A stretch of 64,000 bases of DNA from Candidatus Pelagisphaera phototrophica (lineage in GTDB: Bacteria; Verrucomicrobiota; Verrucomicrobiia; Opitutales; Opitutaceae): NCBI RefSeq assembly GCF_014529625.1, contig NZ_CP076039.1, forward strand, positions 1,736,001 to 1,800,000, in the 5' to 3' direction. A program made the position numbers and the translations under genes. Under the pieces are notes generated by a model. It saw nothing but the letters and a program-made list of their open reading frames with translations. It was not told the DNA's origin and did not search any database. Position 1 is the first letter of the stretch. Every line of letters starts with the position of its first letter. Below are positions 36,608 to 46,211 of this stretch, piece by piece.

Positions 36608-38083
36608 ATGAAGCGATTCTTTTTTGCCCCGATATTCGTAATGCTGTCTCTGTCTTCGGAAATCGGTCTGGGAAAATCTCCCAACATTATATTTTTCATC
36701 TCCGATGATGTTAGTTGGAACGACTACGGTTGCTACGGGAACGCGGGGGCGAGGACGCCCCACATCGACCGTCTGGCTGCGAATGGAATGCAGTTTACGA
36801 ATGCCTATTTGACGGCGAGCAGTTGCAGTCCGAGCCGTGCCAGTATCGTTACGGGAAGGTATCCGCACAACAACGGCAAAGCCGCGGAGCTTCATTTGGC
36901 GATTGCGGATCATTTACCCTGGCTTCCTGAGGTATTGAGCGAAAAGGGCTACTATACGGCGCTTTCCGGGAAGAACCACATGAAGCGGGAGAATCCTCGA
37001 GACACGCCACCCTTTGATGATATTAGTTTAGGCAAAGTCGAAGGGAACCGAGGGGGGCATGCGAACTGGCTTCGGGTGACGCAAGAGCGCCCGATAGATC
37101 AGCCCTTTTTCTTCTGGTTTGCTTCGAATGATGCCCATCGCGCCTGGGAAGCAGACACTGAGTGGGACAACGCGATCTACGGTCCCAAAATCGATCCCGC
37201 AGCGGTCGTAGTACCTCCCTTTCTTGTAGATTCGGATAAGACCAGGGGAGATCTGGCGTCCTACTACAATGAAGTGACGCGTTTCGACCATTTCATTGGT
37301 GCGGTGGTCGGGGAACTTGAGGCCCAGGGTGTTTTGGACGATACGCTAATTTTTGTTCTCTCAGACAACGGGCGGCCCTTCCCGCGAGCCAAGACTCGCA
37401 TGCATGACTCGGGGATGAAGACGGCACTGGTTGCTCACTGGCCAAACGGGATCAGCGATGGTGGTAAGAGCGATCGACTGGTCAGCGTGATAGACCTAGC
37501 CCCGACGGCTATTGAAGTGGCCGGGGGAAAGGCGGGGGCCACTTTTCAGGGAGTGAGCCTGGCGCCACTTTTCTCCAATCGGGAGAAGACCGTTCGGAAT
37601 TACGCTTTTTCAGAACACAATTGGCATGACTACGAAGCGTTGGGACGTAGTGTTCGGACGGAGACGCATTTGTATATAGTCAATGATCGTCCTGAGAAAG
37701 CCTGGCAGGGACCGGCTGATTCTGTGCGGTCAGACTCGCATCTGGAATTACAGCGAGCCTTGAAGGAGCAAGCTTTGGATAATGCCCAGAACGACGTTTT
37801 TCTCGCACCACGGCCGGTTGTAGAATTCTATGACACAAAGAAAGATCCTCACCAGCTCAACAATTTAGCGGGAGATTCGAAATTATCGAAAACTGAAGCG
37901 AAACTGGCCGCGATACTCAAGAAGTGGAGACAGCAAACAGGGGACAGTATTCCTGAGCATATTTCGACGGACGAATTTCATCGGGAAACCGGGGTTCGTG
38001 TCGTGCAGAATGGTGCTTTTCGAGGAGAGACTCCTGGGGAATCGAAGGGAGCTTCCAGCATCAACCGGAGAGGACCAAGATAA
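36608..38083 (+). CDS. Sulfatase, N-sulfoglucosamine sulfohydrolase-like
   Basis: A 491-aa exported sulfatase with a short signal peptide (KRFFFAPIFVMLSLSSEIGLG). The formylglycine site is C73-S-P-S-R in SSCSPSRASIVTGRYP. Metal ligands are seen in FFISDDVSWNDYG and in the later LSDNGRPFPRAKTRMHDSG; the DNG-PFPRAK string resembles the heparan N-sulfatase (S1_8-like) group. Cys must be converted to formylglycine by an FGE or anSME enzyme that is not in this window. The next gene, a DUF6797 cytochrome c protein, begins 2 nt after the stop, so the two are co-translated. The protein probably desulfates a sulfated polysaccharide outside the cytoplasm. Confidence 0.92.
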   Translation: MKRFFFAPIFVMLSLSSEIGLGKSPNIIFFISDDVSWNDYGCYGNAGARTPHIDRLAANGMQFTNAYLTASSCSPSRASIVTGRYPHNNGKAAELHLAIADHLPWLPEVLSEKGYYTALSGKNHMKRENPRDTPPFDDISLGKVEGNRGGHANWLRVTQERPIDQPFFFWFASNDAHRAWEADTEWDNAIYGPKIDPAAVVVPPFLVDSDKTRGDLASYYNEVTRFDHFIGAVVGELEAQGVLDDTLIFVLSDNGRPFPRAKTRMHDSGMKTALVAHWPNGISDGGKSDRLVSVIDLAPTAIEVAGGKAGATFQGVSLAPLFSNREKTVRNYAFSEHNWHDYEALGRSVRTETHLYIVNDRPEKAWQGPADSVRSDSHLELQRALKEQALDNAQNDVFLAPRPVVEFYDTKKDPHQLNNLAGDSKLSKTEAKLAAILKKWRQQTGDSIPEHISTDEFHRETGVRVVQNGAFRGETPGESKGASSINRRGPR

Positions 38084-38085
38084 CA

Positions 38086-40713
38086 TTGGAATTTGTAAAG
38101 AGCGCTTTTTACGGGCTTCTTTTGATCCTAGGCGGGGTCAATGTTGCTTTAGCATTGCCTCCGTACGTGGCTCGAGATGCAGAGCCGCTCTATAAAGAGT
38201 TTCTGGATACGGATTTTCCGTTTATCGAAGCTACGGTGGACATGCGAGGCGTGGCTCCTGCGGGAACGGATGACAATTTGATTCCTCGGGCAATCGTGAT
38301 TCCACTCGAGCACGACGTATTCGTTTGCTTTGATACAGAGTTGCTGAGAGTGGCAGGAATATGGCAGGGAGGCTATCTCTCGCCGAATGGAGTGGCGATG
38401 TTGTCCTATCCAGTGCCACTTCGGAAGATGGGGTCTGGTCAGTCCAAACTCCCGCAACCCTTGGGTAGGGTCGTGTTTTCAACCGGGCTTTACTCCGGTT
38501 GGCAGGCCGGGCAGTTGAGTTTCGAGGATCCAAGACCAAGAGGGGTCGACCCGAAAGAGCTAGGACGCGGTCCTCTGGATCCAACGACAGGAGAATGGCT
38601 GGGGATGGAAGATGCCGGAAACGAAGCGGTTTTGCACTATCGGCTCTTCGATGGCAAGGTTAGGGAGCGATTTCAAGCCAAGGAGATTGACGGTGATCTC
38701 GTGGTTCTGCGTGCGATTGAAGTCAATGGTTTGAGTGAAGAGATTCGATTGATCCTGGCGGAAGGAGGCGACGGTAAAGCAATTAATCGAGGAAGTGATC
38801 TGGAAGCTGACCCTGAAGGAAATCGAATTTTCTATCGTCTTGCGGCGAGTGGGAATCCTCAGTTGTTATCGGTTGGCTACAACCTCAGTAAAGTTGGTGT
38901 CTCTTTAGTTTCTTCCAAAGAAAGTGAGTTGGTAGCAGTGGGGAAAGCGAACTCTCGATGGTCGGATACGGCAGTGGCGGGGATAGAATTGGGAGAGCCG
39001 CAAGGCTCGTATGTCGTCGACGAAGCGATTCTTCCTTATCCTAATCCATGGAAACGTCGCATTCGGCCGGTGGCGATTGATTTTTCCTCGGATGGCGAGG
39101 CGGTGTTAGTGACTTTTGACGGAGACGTATATCGGATCTCAGGGCTGGGGAGTGCAAACAATCAGATCGAGTGGAAGCGAATTGCGGCGGGATTTAATGA
39201 GCCGCAATCGATTCGCATACGGGGTGATGAGGTTTTTGTATTTAGCCGATTAGGAATTACCCGGCTCGTTGACAATGACAACGATGGGGAAACGGATTTC
39301 TATGAAATGTTCAGCAATCGGTTTAACCAAAGCGCGGATACAAGAGACTACCCGCTTAGCTTGGCGTTGAGACCTGATGGAAGCTTTATCATTGTTAAGG
39401 GCGGTCAACAGGCCTCGGCGAAATCTGTTCATAGCGGCCGGGTCATGTCGGTTTCCGCTGATGGAAGGAAAGTCGAATACTTTGGGTATGGACTCCGCAA
39501 TGGATATATCTCGGGCCATCCGACCAAGGATATTATCACTGCGAGCGACCAGCAAGGGAACTGGGTTCCCTCTACTCCGTTCCATATCGTTCGCAAAGGA
39601 AGTTATCTCGGCTACCAACCAGGCGCGCCCTCTAAGGGTGACGCGGAGATTCAGTCTCCCGCTCTATGGATTCCACATCGCGTTGCTCAGTCGGGAATTG
39701 AGCAGATATGGCCAATGGATGAGCGAATGGGCGACCTCGATGGTTCGATACTTTATATTGATTACAAGAAACCGAGCCTATTCAGGATTTTCGTCCCAGA
39801 GGATCCTAGATTTGTTCAGACAGCTGGATCTCAGTTGCCGATCGAATTTGAGACGCCTTTGTTGAAAGGTGCGATGAACCCAGTGGATGGCAGCGCCTAT
39901 TTCGTCGGATTTCAGATCTGGGATTCTATTGCTCCTAGACTGGAAGGCTTATGCCGATTGAGGTTTCTGCCGCACGAAAGTGTATTGCCTCGTAGTGTAG
40001 AAGTTTATAAGGATGGTGTCCGACTTTCGTTCGAACAGACTTTGGGACCCGAACTCGCAAGAGATCCTTCCATCTATCAGGTAAGCAGTTGGGATTATGT
40101 GCGGACAGAGGAATACGGTTCGCCTCAATTTAGGGGCGATGGAGAACCCGGAGTGGATGAGTGGATGGTGCACTCGGTATTGCTTTCAAAGGACCGAAAG
40201 TCCGTATTTCTGGCGATCGACGATGTTCGCGAAACAATGCAGTTAGAAGTTCAATACAACTTGTTCGGGGAATGGCAGCCACTCTACTTTACTATAAATG
40301 AGCTAAACCGGACTCGGTTGAAAGACTATAAATTCGAGTTGATTAACTTTTCGAAGTTGTTCGCATCTGAACCGGTTCCTCGCGTCGTGAAAACCAGTCA
40401 AAAAATTGTATCAGTTGTTAGAGGACAGCAGCTCTATAGCCAGATGGGTTGTGTTGGATGTCACTCGATCGATGGTTCTACGGAAGGGCGTAGTGGGCCT
40501 ACTTGGCTAGGTGCTTATAAAAGTCGACGCAAATTGAAGGGCGGTGGTAGCGTGAGAGTGGACGAAGAGTATTTGAGAACTTCGATTCTAGACCCTGCAG
40601 CGGTTATTACGGAGGGCTTCGATGGGCAAGAAGCCGGTATGCCTTCTTACAAGGGAATTTTGAGCGACGAGGACGTAGAATCGCTGGTGATGTTTATCCG
40701 ATCTTTGAGATGA
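38086..40713 (+). CDS. DUF6797 / beta-propeller / cytochrome c fusion protein
   Basis: 875 aa from TTG 38086; GGAGAGGA at 38067-38074 is a good ribosome binding site 11 nt upstream. After a signal peptide (FYGLLLILGGVNVALA) comes a DUF6797-like region (FPFIEATVDMRGVAPAGTDDNLIPRAIVIPL, ELLRVAGIWQGG). The middle resembles a six-bladed propeller of the sorbosone/glucose dehydrogenase type (PVAIDFSSDGEAVLVTFDGDVYRISGL, GDEVFVFSRLGITRLVDNDNDGETD, GYGLRNGYISGHPTKDIITASDQQGNW). The C-terminus is a cytochrome c domain with CVGCH near residue 789 and a distal Met candidate in AGMPSYKGILSDEDVESLV. Such proteins may oxidise sugars and pass electrons to periplasmic carriers. Confidence 0.85.
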   Translation: MEFVKSAFYGLLLILGGVNVALALPPYVARDAEPLYKEFLDTDFPFIEATVDMRGVAPAGTDDNLIPRAIVIPLEHDVFVCFDTELLRVAGIWQGGYLSPNGVAMLSYPVPLRKMGSGQSKLPQPLGRVVFSTGLYSGWQAGQLSFEDPRPRGVDPKELGRGPLDPTTGEWLGMEDAGNEAVLHYRLFDGKVRERFQAKEIDGDLVVLRAIEVNGLSEEIRLILAEGGDGKAINRGSDLEADPEGNRIFYRLAASGNPQLLSVGYNLSKVGVSLVSSKESELVAVGKANSRWSDTAVAGIELGEPQGSYVVDEAILPYPNPWKRRIRPVAIDFSSDGEAVLVTFDGDVYRISGLGSANNQIEWKRIAAGFNEPQSIRIRGDEVFVFSRLGITRLVDNDNDGETDFYEMFSNRFNQSADTRDYPLSLALRPDGSFIIVKGGQQASAKSVHSGRVMSVSADGRKVEYFGYGLRNGYISGHPTKDIITASDQQGNWVPSTPFHIVRKGSYLGYQPGAPSKGDAEIQSPALWIPHRVAQSGIEQIWPMDERMGDLDGSILYIDYKKPSLFRIFVPEDPRFVQTAGSQLPIEFETPLLKGAMNPVDGSAYFVGFQIWDSIAPRLEGLCRLRFLPHESVLPRSVEVYKDGVRLSFEQTLGPELARDPSIYQVSSWDYVRTEEYGSPQFRGDGEPGVDEWMVHSVLLSKDRKSVFLAIDDVRETMQLEVQYNLFGEWQPLYFTINELNRTRLKDYKFELINFSKLFASEPVPRVVKTSQKIVSVVRGQQLYSQMGCVGCHSIDGSTEGRSGPTWLGAYKSRRKLKGGGSVRVDEEYLRTSILDPAAVITEGFDGQEAGMPSYKGILSDEDVESLVMFIRSLR

Positions 40714-40903
40714 GACAGAGGATCTGATTTCTCAGTATGCTCGGGAGTGGCACGATCATGGCCCCTTCCAATATGCAGCAAATTATCGGAAATCACTCGA
40801 AGCCTTTGCCGCCTTGCGACAAAGCTAAAAAGCATGGCATTGGAGAAGCGGGGGACTGAAGGCAAATCTAGGTGTGACTGATTGTCTTGCCCTGGTTTGG
40901 GTT

Positions 40904-41650
40904 TTATAGCCGACCTGCAGACCAGAGTAAACCGCGACTGACGATTTCCTGAAATTGGGGATCGGCGATCGTGTCGTTCGTATGACCGAACGTGGTTCCG
41001 AATACGCGGGCCTTTCCATATTCATTGGTCCAAAATACAGGATGGGTATCCTTAGTCTCTTCGCTGGTCCCGGTGGCGAGCGCTTTGGCGTTGGGCCATA
41101 GCTTCTCGATGATGTAGAGCTCGTCCATGGGAGAAACCCAGTCAGTTGGAAAGTCTTCCATGATGGGGTGATTTGGGGCGGTAACCGTCACGGGATAACG
41201 GCTCTGGTGGTCATGTCTTCGAGTGGTCACTCCGAGGAACTCACGCCAGTTATCCACTTCGGCGTCACGGTAGGTATGCATCGCGCAGTGTATCACGACG
41301 GCAGAGACACCTTGCCGATGGGCGTCCACAATTTTCGAAATGTACGCAGGGTCCTTCGTTTGGGCGAAGCATTCATTGTGGACGACCACATCGTACTCCC
41401 TGGCCCAATCGGGATTGTTGAACAGTTTGGACTGAAAGTCCCTGGACTCTCCTCCTTCCTGGACGATTGTCCACTCTATAGGCGCGTGCTGTGCGATGCC
41501 CGTGGTGAGGGCTTGCTTTTGGAAGTCGTAGTCGTGGCAGCATCCTCCGGTAATAAGAAGCGCGTTTACGGGGGAGTCTTCACTTGGCTTTGAGTAGCCT
41601 ACGATCAGAGTGGAAAGGAAAGCGATAAGTGTAAGGTTTGTAATTTTCAT
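40904..41650 (-). CDS. ThuA-domain protein (trehalose-utilisation family)
   Basis: A 248-aa protein with a signal peptide or lipoprotein-like start (MKITNLTLIAFLSTLIVGYSK) and a class I glutamine amidotransferase-like ThuA fold: NALLITGGCCHDYDFQKQAL, YDVVVHNECFA, GVSAVVIHCAMHTYR, HPIMEDFPTDW, DELYIIEKLWPNAKALATG, HPVFWTNEYGKARVFGTTFGHTNDT. ThuA proteins occur widely in PVC genomes; in rhizobia they act on trehalose-derived 3-keto sugars, but the role here is not known. It lies 43 bp downstream of a sulfatase gene on the same strand and is probably in one operon with it. Confidence 0.88.
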   Translation of the reverse strand: MKITNLTLIAFLSTLIVGYSKPSEDSPVNALLITGGCCHDYDFQKQALTTGIAQHAPIEWTIVQEGGESRDFQSKLFNNPDWAREYDVVVHNECFAQTKDPAYISKIVDAHRQGVSAVVIHCAMHTYRDAEVDNWREFLGVTTRRHDHQSRYPVTVTAPNHPIMEDFPTDWVSPMDELYIIEKLWPNAKALATGTSEETKDTHPVFWTNEYGKARVFGTTFGHTNDTIADPQFQEIVSRGLLWSAGRL

Positions 41651-41693
41651 TGAATATATAATTCCGAGGGAAAGTTATTGTTGAAGGGTTTGT

Positions 41694-43166
41694 TTATTCT
41701 AGTTCAAGCCAGTCTTTTTGTCGGCTTATGAAGTATTCATTGATGTCGTAGGAGGAACCGGGAGCCAGTCGGGCCGGCTTTGTGGGGATGTGCTTTTTAT
41801 GAGCTGCTATGATTGATTGAAGGCTTTCTTTGTGGGAAAGGTTAGTCCATTCTTTGGGGTCCTTTTTCATGTCGTAAAGCTCTTCGGATCCATCCTCGTA
41901 GCGAATGTATCGATACCGGTCTGACCTGATCGAGTAGTTGAAGGGGCCGTATGCGGTGATGGCAGGTGTCTCCTTTGGGGATTCTACGTCCTCGAGCAGC
42001 GTAACGAGGCTGGTGCCTTCGTTCATCTCATTCTCTGGCAGTCCGCACAACTCGACCAGGGTGGGGTACATGTCAATGAGTCCAACCGGTCTACTGGATC
42101 TGCGATTCGGTTCAATTCCCAGTCCTGCGAAAATGAGTGGTACCCTTGTGTCTCGCTCCCAGATAGCTTGCTTGGCGAATCGGTTTTTCTCACCTAAATG
42201 GTAGCCATGGTCTGACCATAGCACGATGAGGGTGTTGTCGGCGTGAGGGCTGGTGTCGAGAGCATCGAGAACCTTCCCGACTTGGTAGTCTACCCAGGTG
42301 ATACAGGTAAGATATGCCTGTACAGCTTTCTTCCATTCGCCATTTTTAATCAGTTCCTCAGTCGTAGGCATCATGGAAACATCTGCCACTTGTTGGCCCC
42401 CTATGGGAATATCATCGTAGTCGTTTTTCTTGTAAGGCGGTAATTCAATGGTATCCAGTGGATGGTGATCAAACCATTTAGGAGGCGCGTACCACGGTAC
42501 GTGCGGGCGTAGAAAACCCACCGCGAGGAAGAAGGGTTTTTCGTGAGACTGCCCGAGCTTTTCAACTGCCCATTTAGCGACCTTGTAGTCGGTCATTTCC
42601 TCGTCGTTATCGGGGTAAGCCCCCCAGTCGGTTTGGGTACTGCCAATTTTGTGGTCATACCAGTCTGGGTCGAACTTGAATCGTTTTTCGGGTTTTGGCC
42701 CGAACCACTCGAAGCGTCCCCCATATTCGTCGAAAGTACTGGCGGCGTCACCCCCATGGTAGAGTTTGCCTACCGCCATGGTTTTGTATCCGTGATTCTC
42801 AAAATAATCAGGAATCAGAGTGCATTTTTCCGCAAGAGGGTGGCTCGATTTTAGATCCTTGTCTTTTATCTGCAGATAAATGCCGGTAGACGATGGGTAG
42901 AGACCTGTGAAGATCGAAGCGCGGCTAGGGCCGCAGATAGGGGCCTGGCAATGGGCATTTTCAAAAAGCACGCCTTGCTTCGCGAGGCGGTCAATGTTTG
43001 GGGTCTTGGTGTTAGGGTGGCCGTCGAGGCAGCCGACCCAGTCGTTCAGATCATCAATAGCGATGAAAAGTACGTTTGGTTTTCCGGCTACAGAAAGGAT
43101 CGCGGAGTAGATGCAGGCAATCGCTAAAATGATGGCGATTTTAAGAGATCTTTTTGGATTTTTCAT
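41694..43166 (-). CDS. Sulfatase, iduronate-2-sulfatase-like
   Basis: A 490-aa sulfatase with a signal peptide (KIAIILAIACIYSAILSVAG). The formylglycine motif is C78-G-P-S-R in ICGPSRASIFTG. Metal-binding strings FIAIDDLNDWVG and LWSDHGYHLGEK are intact, and KTMAVGKLYHGG and FLAVGFLRPHVPWYAP are typical of the iduronate-2-sulfatase (S1_7) group. It probably acts in the periplasm or outside the cell on sulfated uronic-acid polymers. A maturase for the formylglycine is not encoded here. The ThuA gene follows 43 bp downstream on the same strand. It is a different sulfatase subgroup from the one at 36608, so two sulfate positions may be addressed. Confidence 0.93.
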   Translation of the reverse strand: MKNPKRSLKIAIILAIACIYSAILSVAGKPNVLFIAIDDLNDWVGCLDGHPNTKTPNIDRLAKQGVLFENAHCQAPICGPSRASIFTGLYPSSTGIYLQIKDKDLKSSHPLAEKCTLIPDYFENHGYKTMAVGKLYHGGDAASTFDEYGGRFEWFGPKPEKRFKFDPDWYDHKIGSTQTDWGAYPDNDEEMTDYKVAKWAVEKLGQSHEKPFFLAVGFLRPHVPWYAPPKWFDHHPLDTIELPPYKKNDYDDIPIGGQQVADVSMMPTTEELIKNGEWKKAVQAYLTCITWVDYQVGKVLDALDTSPHADNTLIVLWSDHGYHLGEKNRFAKQAIWERDTRVPLIFAGLGIEPNRRSSRPVGLIDMYPTLVELCGLPENEMNEGTSLVTLLEDVESPKETPAITAYGPFNYSIRSDRYRYIRYEDGSEELYDMKKDPKEWTNLSHKESLQSIIAAHKKHIPTKPARLAPGSSYDINEYFISRQKDWLELE

Positions 43167-43381
43167 CGGGTTCGCTTGAAGGGAAGAAGATTTTCATTGT
43201 ATTATACGTGCGTTACGATGCCAGGGATGTTGATGGGAGCGTTTCGGTAGCGGGGCAAGTGTTTTTCCTTCTGCTGGCTGCGTGGCTCCTCTTACTAGAT
43301 TTGATGAATATTTGCCTAGTTGAAAGCCGAATATGCGATGCGAAAACGACGTTTCGTGAGATATTTTAGTCAATGATTTAG

Positions 43382-43668
43382 TACGACAGAAAAGCGAAAG
43401 AAGCTGATGAAAATGCAAGGGCACATAAGGATGAAAATCGATTATCTAAGACGATCTAAAGAAAGAAGTCGAAGAACTCGAGTTGGATGTCGCTGAAATG
43501 TCGGTGTCGAATTCGGATTCATGGGAGTGGGCACTTGAAATTGAAAACACGGAGTGGCTCTTTAAGGTACCGAAAGAACGCGTCGACCAAGCGAAAAAAG
43601 TTTTTGAGGAAAACAAAAGTGAAGCGCTCGCTGGAGTAAATAGCGAATTAGTAGAAACCAAAATGTAA
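43382..43668 (+). pseudogene. Decayed small protein gene with one frameshift
   Basis: Two reading frames join into one protein-like sequence: YDRKAKEADENARAHKDENRLSK (from about 43382) and DDLKKEVEELELDVAEM.. (about 43450 on, to the stop at 43668, ending SELVETKM). A single missing base near 43445-43450 separates them and a TAG lies just before the first part, so no start codon is available. The product would be a charged, helical small protein; I do not recognise its family. It precedes a decayed PRC-barrel gene by 20 bp, so the two were probably an operon. Confidence 0.5.
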
Positions 43669-43676
43669 GGATAAAG

Positions 43677-44443
43677 ACAACGCTCAGAAGTGTTAAAGAC
43701 CTAATTGGATATCCCATCGAAACAGTAGATGGCAGGATCGGGAAAGTGAAAGACGTGCTTTTCGGCGATTGGTATTGGCGTCTCCGCTACATAGTGGCGG
43801 ATACGGGAACGTAGCTTTCAGGGGAAAAAAGTGCTCTTGACCCCGTACTACCTGAAGAAGCCTGAAACCGGATGGATCGGAAACGGTATCAAAATCGACC
43901 TGACTAAGGGTCAGCTTGAAGGTTCGCCAGAGCTCAAAACGGTTACCCCCTTATGCATGCAGTACGAGGAAGAGTATACCAAGTATTACGATCTTCCATC
44001 GTACTGGATGGATCCCTAATTGTTTGGAGGGTCAACCGTTCCTCCTGCGATGACAACGGAGGTCACTCCCAAGAGCGAGGCGCATCGAAGGAAAGCATTT
44101 GCGCTCGGCTTACGAGATCCTCGGATACCATATCGAAGCGAATGATGACTTGTTCGGCCACGTGGAGGTCTTCATTATCGAAGAAGAGAACTGGAGGCTC
44201 CAGTATTTGGCCATCGATACCAAGAATTGGCTCCCTGGAAGGTCGTCGTTGATCGAAATTGGATGGGTCGAAGGGTTTGATTGGTGGAACAAGACCGCCA
44301 GAGTTGATTTGCTGAGAAAGCAAATTGAAATGGCCCCTCGTTTCGACCCCTTTGATCCTGTCAATGAAGACGAAAATCAAAAATTGTACGACTACTATGG
44401 CAAGCCTAGGGATTATGAAACCCCGGCAGTCCCTATGTTTTAG
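43677..44443 (+). pseudogene. PRC-barrel protein gene broken by stops and frameshifts
   Basis: The frames together spell a two-PRC-barrel protein of about 250 residues. Part 1 (43683 on) reads LRSVKDLIGYPIETVDGRIG.., then meets TAG at 43812-43814 where a Trp (TGG) is expected. A run of six A at 43825-43830 then shifts the frame by one, after which LLTPYYLKKPETGWIGNGIK and TKYYDLPSYWMDP follow to TAA at 44017-44019. A second shift near 44085-44098 leads to RSAYEILGYHIEANDDLFGHVEVFIIEEENW.. and the natural end at 44443. The likely start is ATA at 43677 in place of ATG. PRC-barrel proteins of this type often accompany stress genes. The gene is clearly inactive. Confidence 0.8.
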
Positions 44444-44473
44444 TCGCAGTTGGATGGTCCTGGTTCTGAATGC

Positions 44474-44501
44474 GCCTTGGGCGTATCAGGCCCGGGCTTT
44501 T
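44474..44501 (+). terminator. Probable rho-independent terminator
   Basis: GCCTTGGGC (44474-44482) pairs with GCCCGGGC (44490-44497) with one bulged T and a 7-nt loop, followed directly by TTTT. It lies 31 nt after the end of the decayed PRC-barrel gene, where a terminator is expected. Confidence 0.55.
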
Positions 44502-44657
44502 GTCTTGCGATAAGAATGAGGATTCGCTCGCTTAGCCCAAAGACGTTAGGGGCCCTTATGCTGGCGGGAAGAATTGAATTGCCCTCGTTGGGGAATTGAA
44601 GAGCAATTAGGTGGTCTGGATTTCGGCAGGCCCCAATTCGTTTACCTCATACTCAAC

Positions 44658-46070
44658 ATGAAAATTTACTGTATTCCCCTTTTCGCAAGTCTCATCATCG
44701 GAGTCGCTTCGTTCGGTCAGACATCTACGGGCCCTTTCATGGCTAATGGAATCAAGATTGGAGAGGTGGATCAGGACTCAGCAACTGTCTGGATGCGCTT
44801 AACGAAGGACCAAACCTATCGACTGGATGGGGAAACCTGGGAAAAGGATGACGAAGCCGTCCCGGCGGGAAAGACGTTGGGCGATATGCAATACAGTGCT
44901 ATTGGAGCAACGGGAGAGGTTCGCATTTCCTATTGGCCCAACAGTAATCGATCTAAGCGGATAACGCTGGACTGGGTGCCTGTGACTGCAAAGCGAAACT
45001 ACAGCGTTGCCGTAAAGGTAGAAGGGCTCTCGCCCTGGACGCGATACAACCTTAAGGTAGAGGGCCGAGGATTGGGAGAAACGCGTCCTAGCGTGGAGGT
45101 GATGGGGGGGGTTAGGACTGCTCCCGATCGGGACAAGGCGGAAAAGGTAAGCTTTGCGTTGGTGACCTGCCATGACTTCCCGAGGAGGGATGACCTTGTG
45201 AACGGGCACTATATTTATCCTGCAATCTTGGATACGGTACAGCCGGATTTTCTTGTCAATGCGGGAGACATAGAGTATTACGACAAGCCTGGGCCATGGG
45301 CGAAGACGGAGGAGCTCGCCTACTACAAGTGGGATCGTCTGTTTGGTCTGCCAAACTTTCGAGAATTCTATCGTCAGGTTCCGGCGTACTTCATGAAAGA
45401 CGATCACGATTTGCTCAAGAATGACTGTGGACCCGGAGATACCTATGGCGAGCTGACTTGGGATCGGGGAATTGAAATTTTTAACGAGATCTTCCCGATG
45501 GGGGAAAAGCCCTACCGGACCGTTCGATGGGGCAAGGATCTGCAAGTTTGGATGATGGAAGGGCGGGACTACCGGAGCCGAAACGAAACTCCGGATGGCC
45601 CAAACAAAACTATTTGGGGCGAAGTTCAGAAAGCATGGTTCTACAAAACCTTTTCCGAGTCTGATGCGGCTTTCCGAATCCTGATTAATCCAAACCCCAT
45701 AGTCGGGCCGGATCGGGTGAAGAAAAAGGACAACCATTCCAACAAGAACTTCACTCACGAAGGCGATGAGATCCGGTCCTTTATGGGGAAGCAGAAGAAC
45801 GCGTTCATCCTCAACGGGGACCGCCACTGGCAATATGTGTCCGTAGATCGTGAAACGGGTGCGCGAGAGTATTCTTGCGGGGCGGGGTCAGACATGCACG
45901 CGGGCGGATTCAAGCAAGAGCTTCGGACCGACGAGCATCGGTTTCTGCGAATTAAGGGAGGGTTTCTCAGCGTGAGTGTGGATCGTGACAATGGTAAGCC
46001 CCGAATCGTATTACGGCACCATGACGTGCATGGTGAAATTGTGAATGAAGACCTTTTTTGGGGTGAGTAG
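44658..46070 (+). CDS. PhoD-like phosphodiesterase/alkaline phosphatase
   Basis: 470 aa from ATG 44658, which begins a signal peptide (MKIYCIPLFASLIIGVASFGQ); the frame is open 84 nt further upstream without a better start. An N-terminal Ig-like domain (KIGEVDQDSATVWMRLTKD, YSVAVKVEGLSPWTRYNLKV) is followed by the metallophosphatase core: FALVTCHDFPRRDD, DFLVNAGDIEYYD, YFMKDDHDLLKNDCGPGDTY and FILNGDRHWQYVS. These Asp/His strings are the metal sites of PhoD, although the iron-ligating Cys of classic PhoD appears to be replaced in part (TCHDF). It hydrolyses phosphate esters or phosphodiesters outside the cytoplasm. It lacks an obvious twin-arginine signal, unlike Bacillus PhoD. Confidence 0.85.
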   Translation: MKIYCIPLFASLIIGVASFGQTSTGPFMANGIKIGEVDQDSATVWMRLTKDQTYRLDGETWEKDDEAVPAGKTLGDMQYSAIGATGEVRISYWPNSNRSKRITLDWVPVTAKRNYSVAVKVEGLSPWTRYNLKVEGRGLGETRPSVEVMGGVRTAPDRDKAEKVSFALVTCHDFPRRDDLVNGHYIYPAILDTVQPDFLVNAGDIEYYDKPGPWAKTEELAYYKWDRLFGLPNFREFYRQVPAYFMKDDHDLLKNDCGPGDTYGELTWDRGIEIFNEIFPMGEKPYRTVRWGKDLQVWMMEGRDYRSRNETPDGPNKTIWGEVQKAWFYKTFSESDAAFRILINPNPIVGPDRVKKKDNHSNKNFTHEGDEIRSFMGKQKNAFILNGDRHWQYVSVDRETGAREYSCGAGSDMHAGGFKQELRTDEHRFLRIKGGFLSVSVDRDNGKPRIVLRHHDVHGEIVNEDLFWGE

Positions 46071-46211
46071 GCCATTCCCATCTGCAATCATCGTGATTGA
46101 TACCGCTTGTATCGCGGAGATTTATGATACTTTGCCTGTCCAATAAGCGGCGATTAGCCCGCAATTATATTTAAATAAGTCAGATTGATCGCTAACCGAA
46201 GATACATTTAT

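Noticed and set aside
44799-45833. A 344-codon minus-strand frame opposite the PhoD-like gene
   Set aside because: It is antisense to a gene with clear metallophosphatase motifs and has no recognisable domain of its own.
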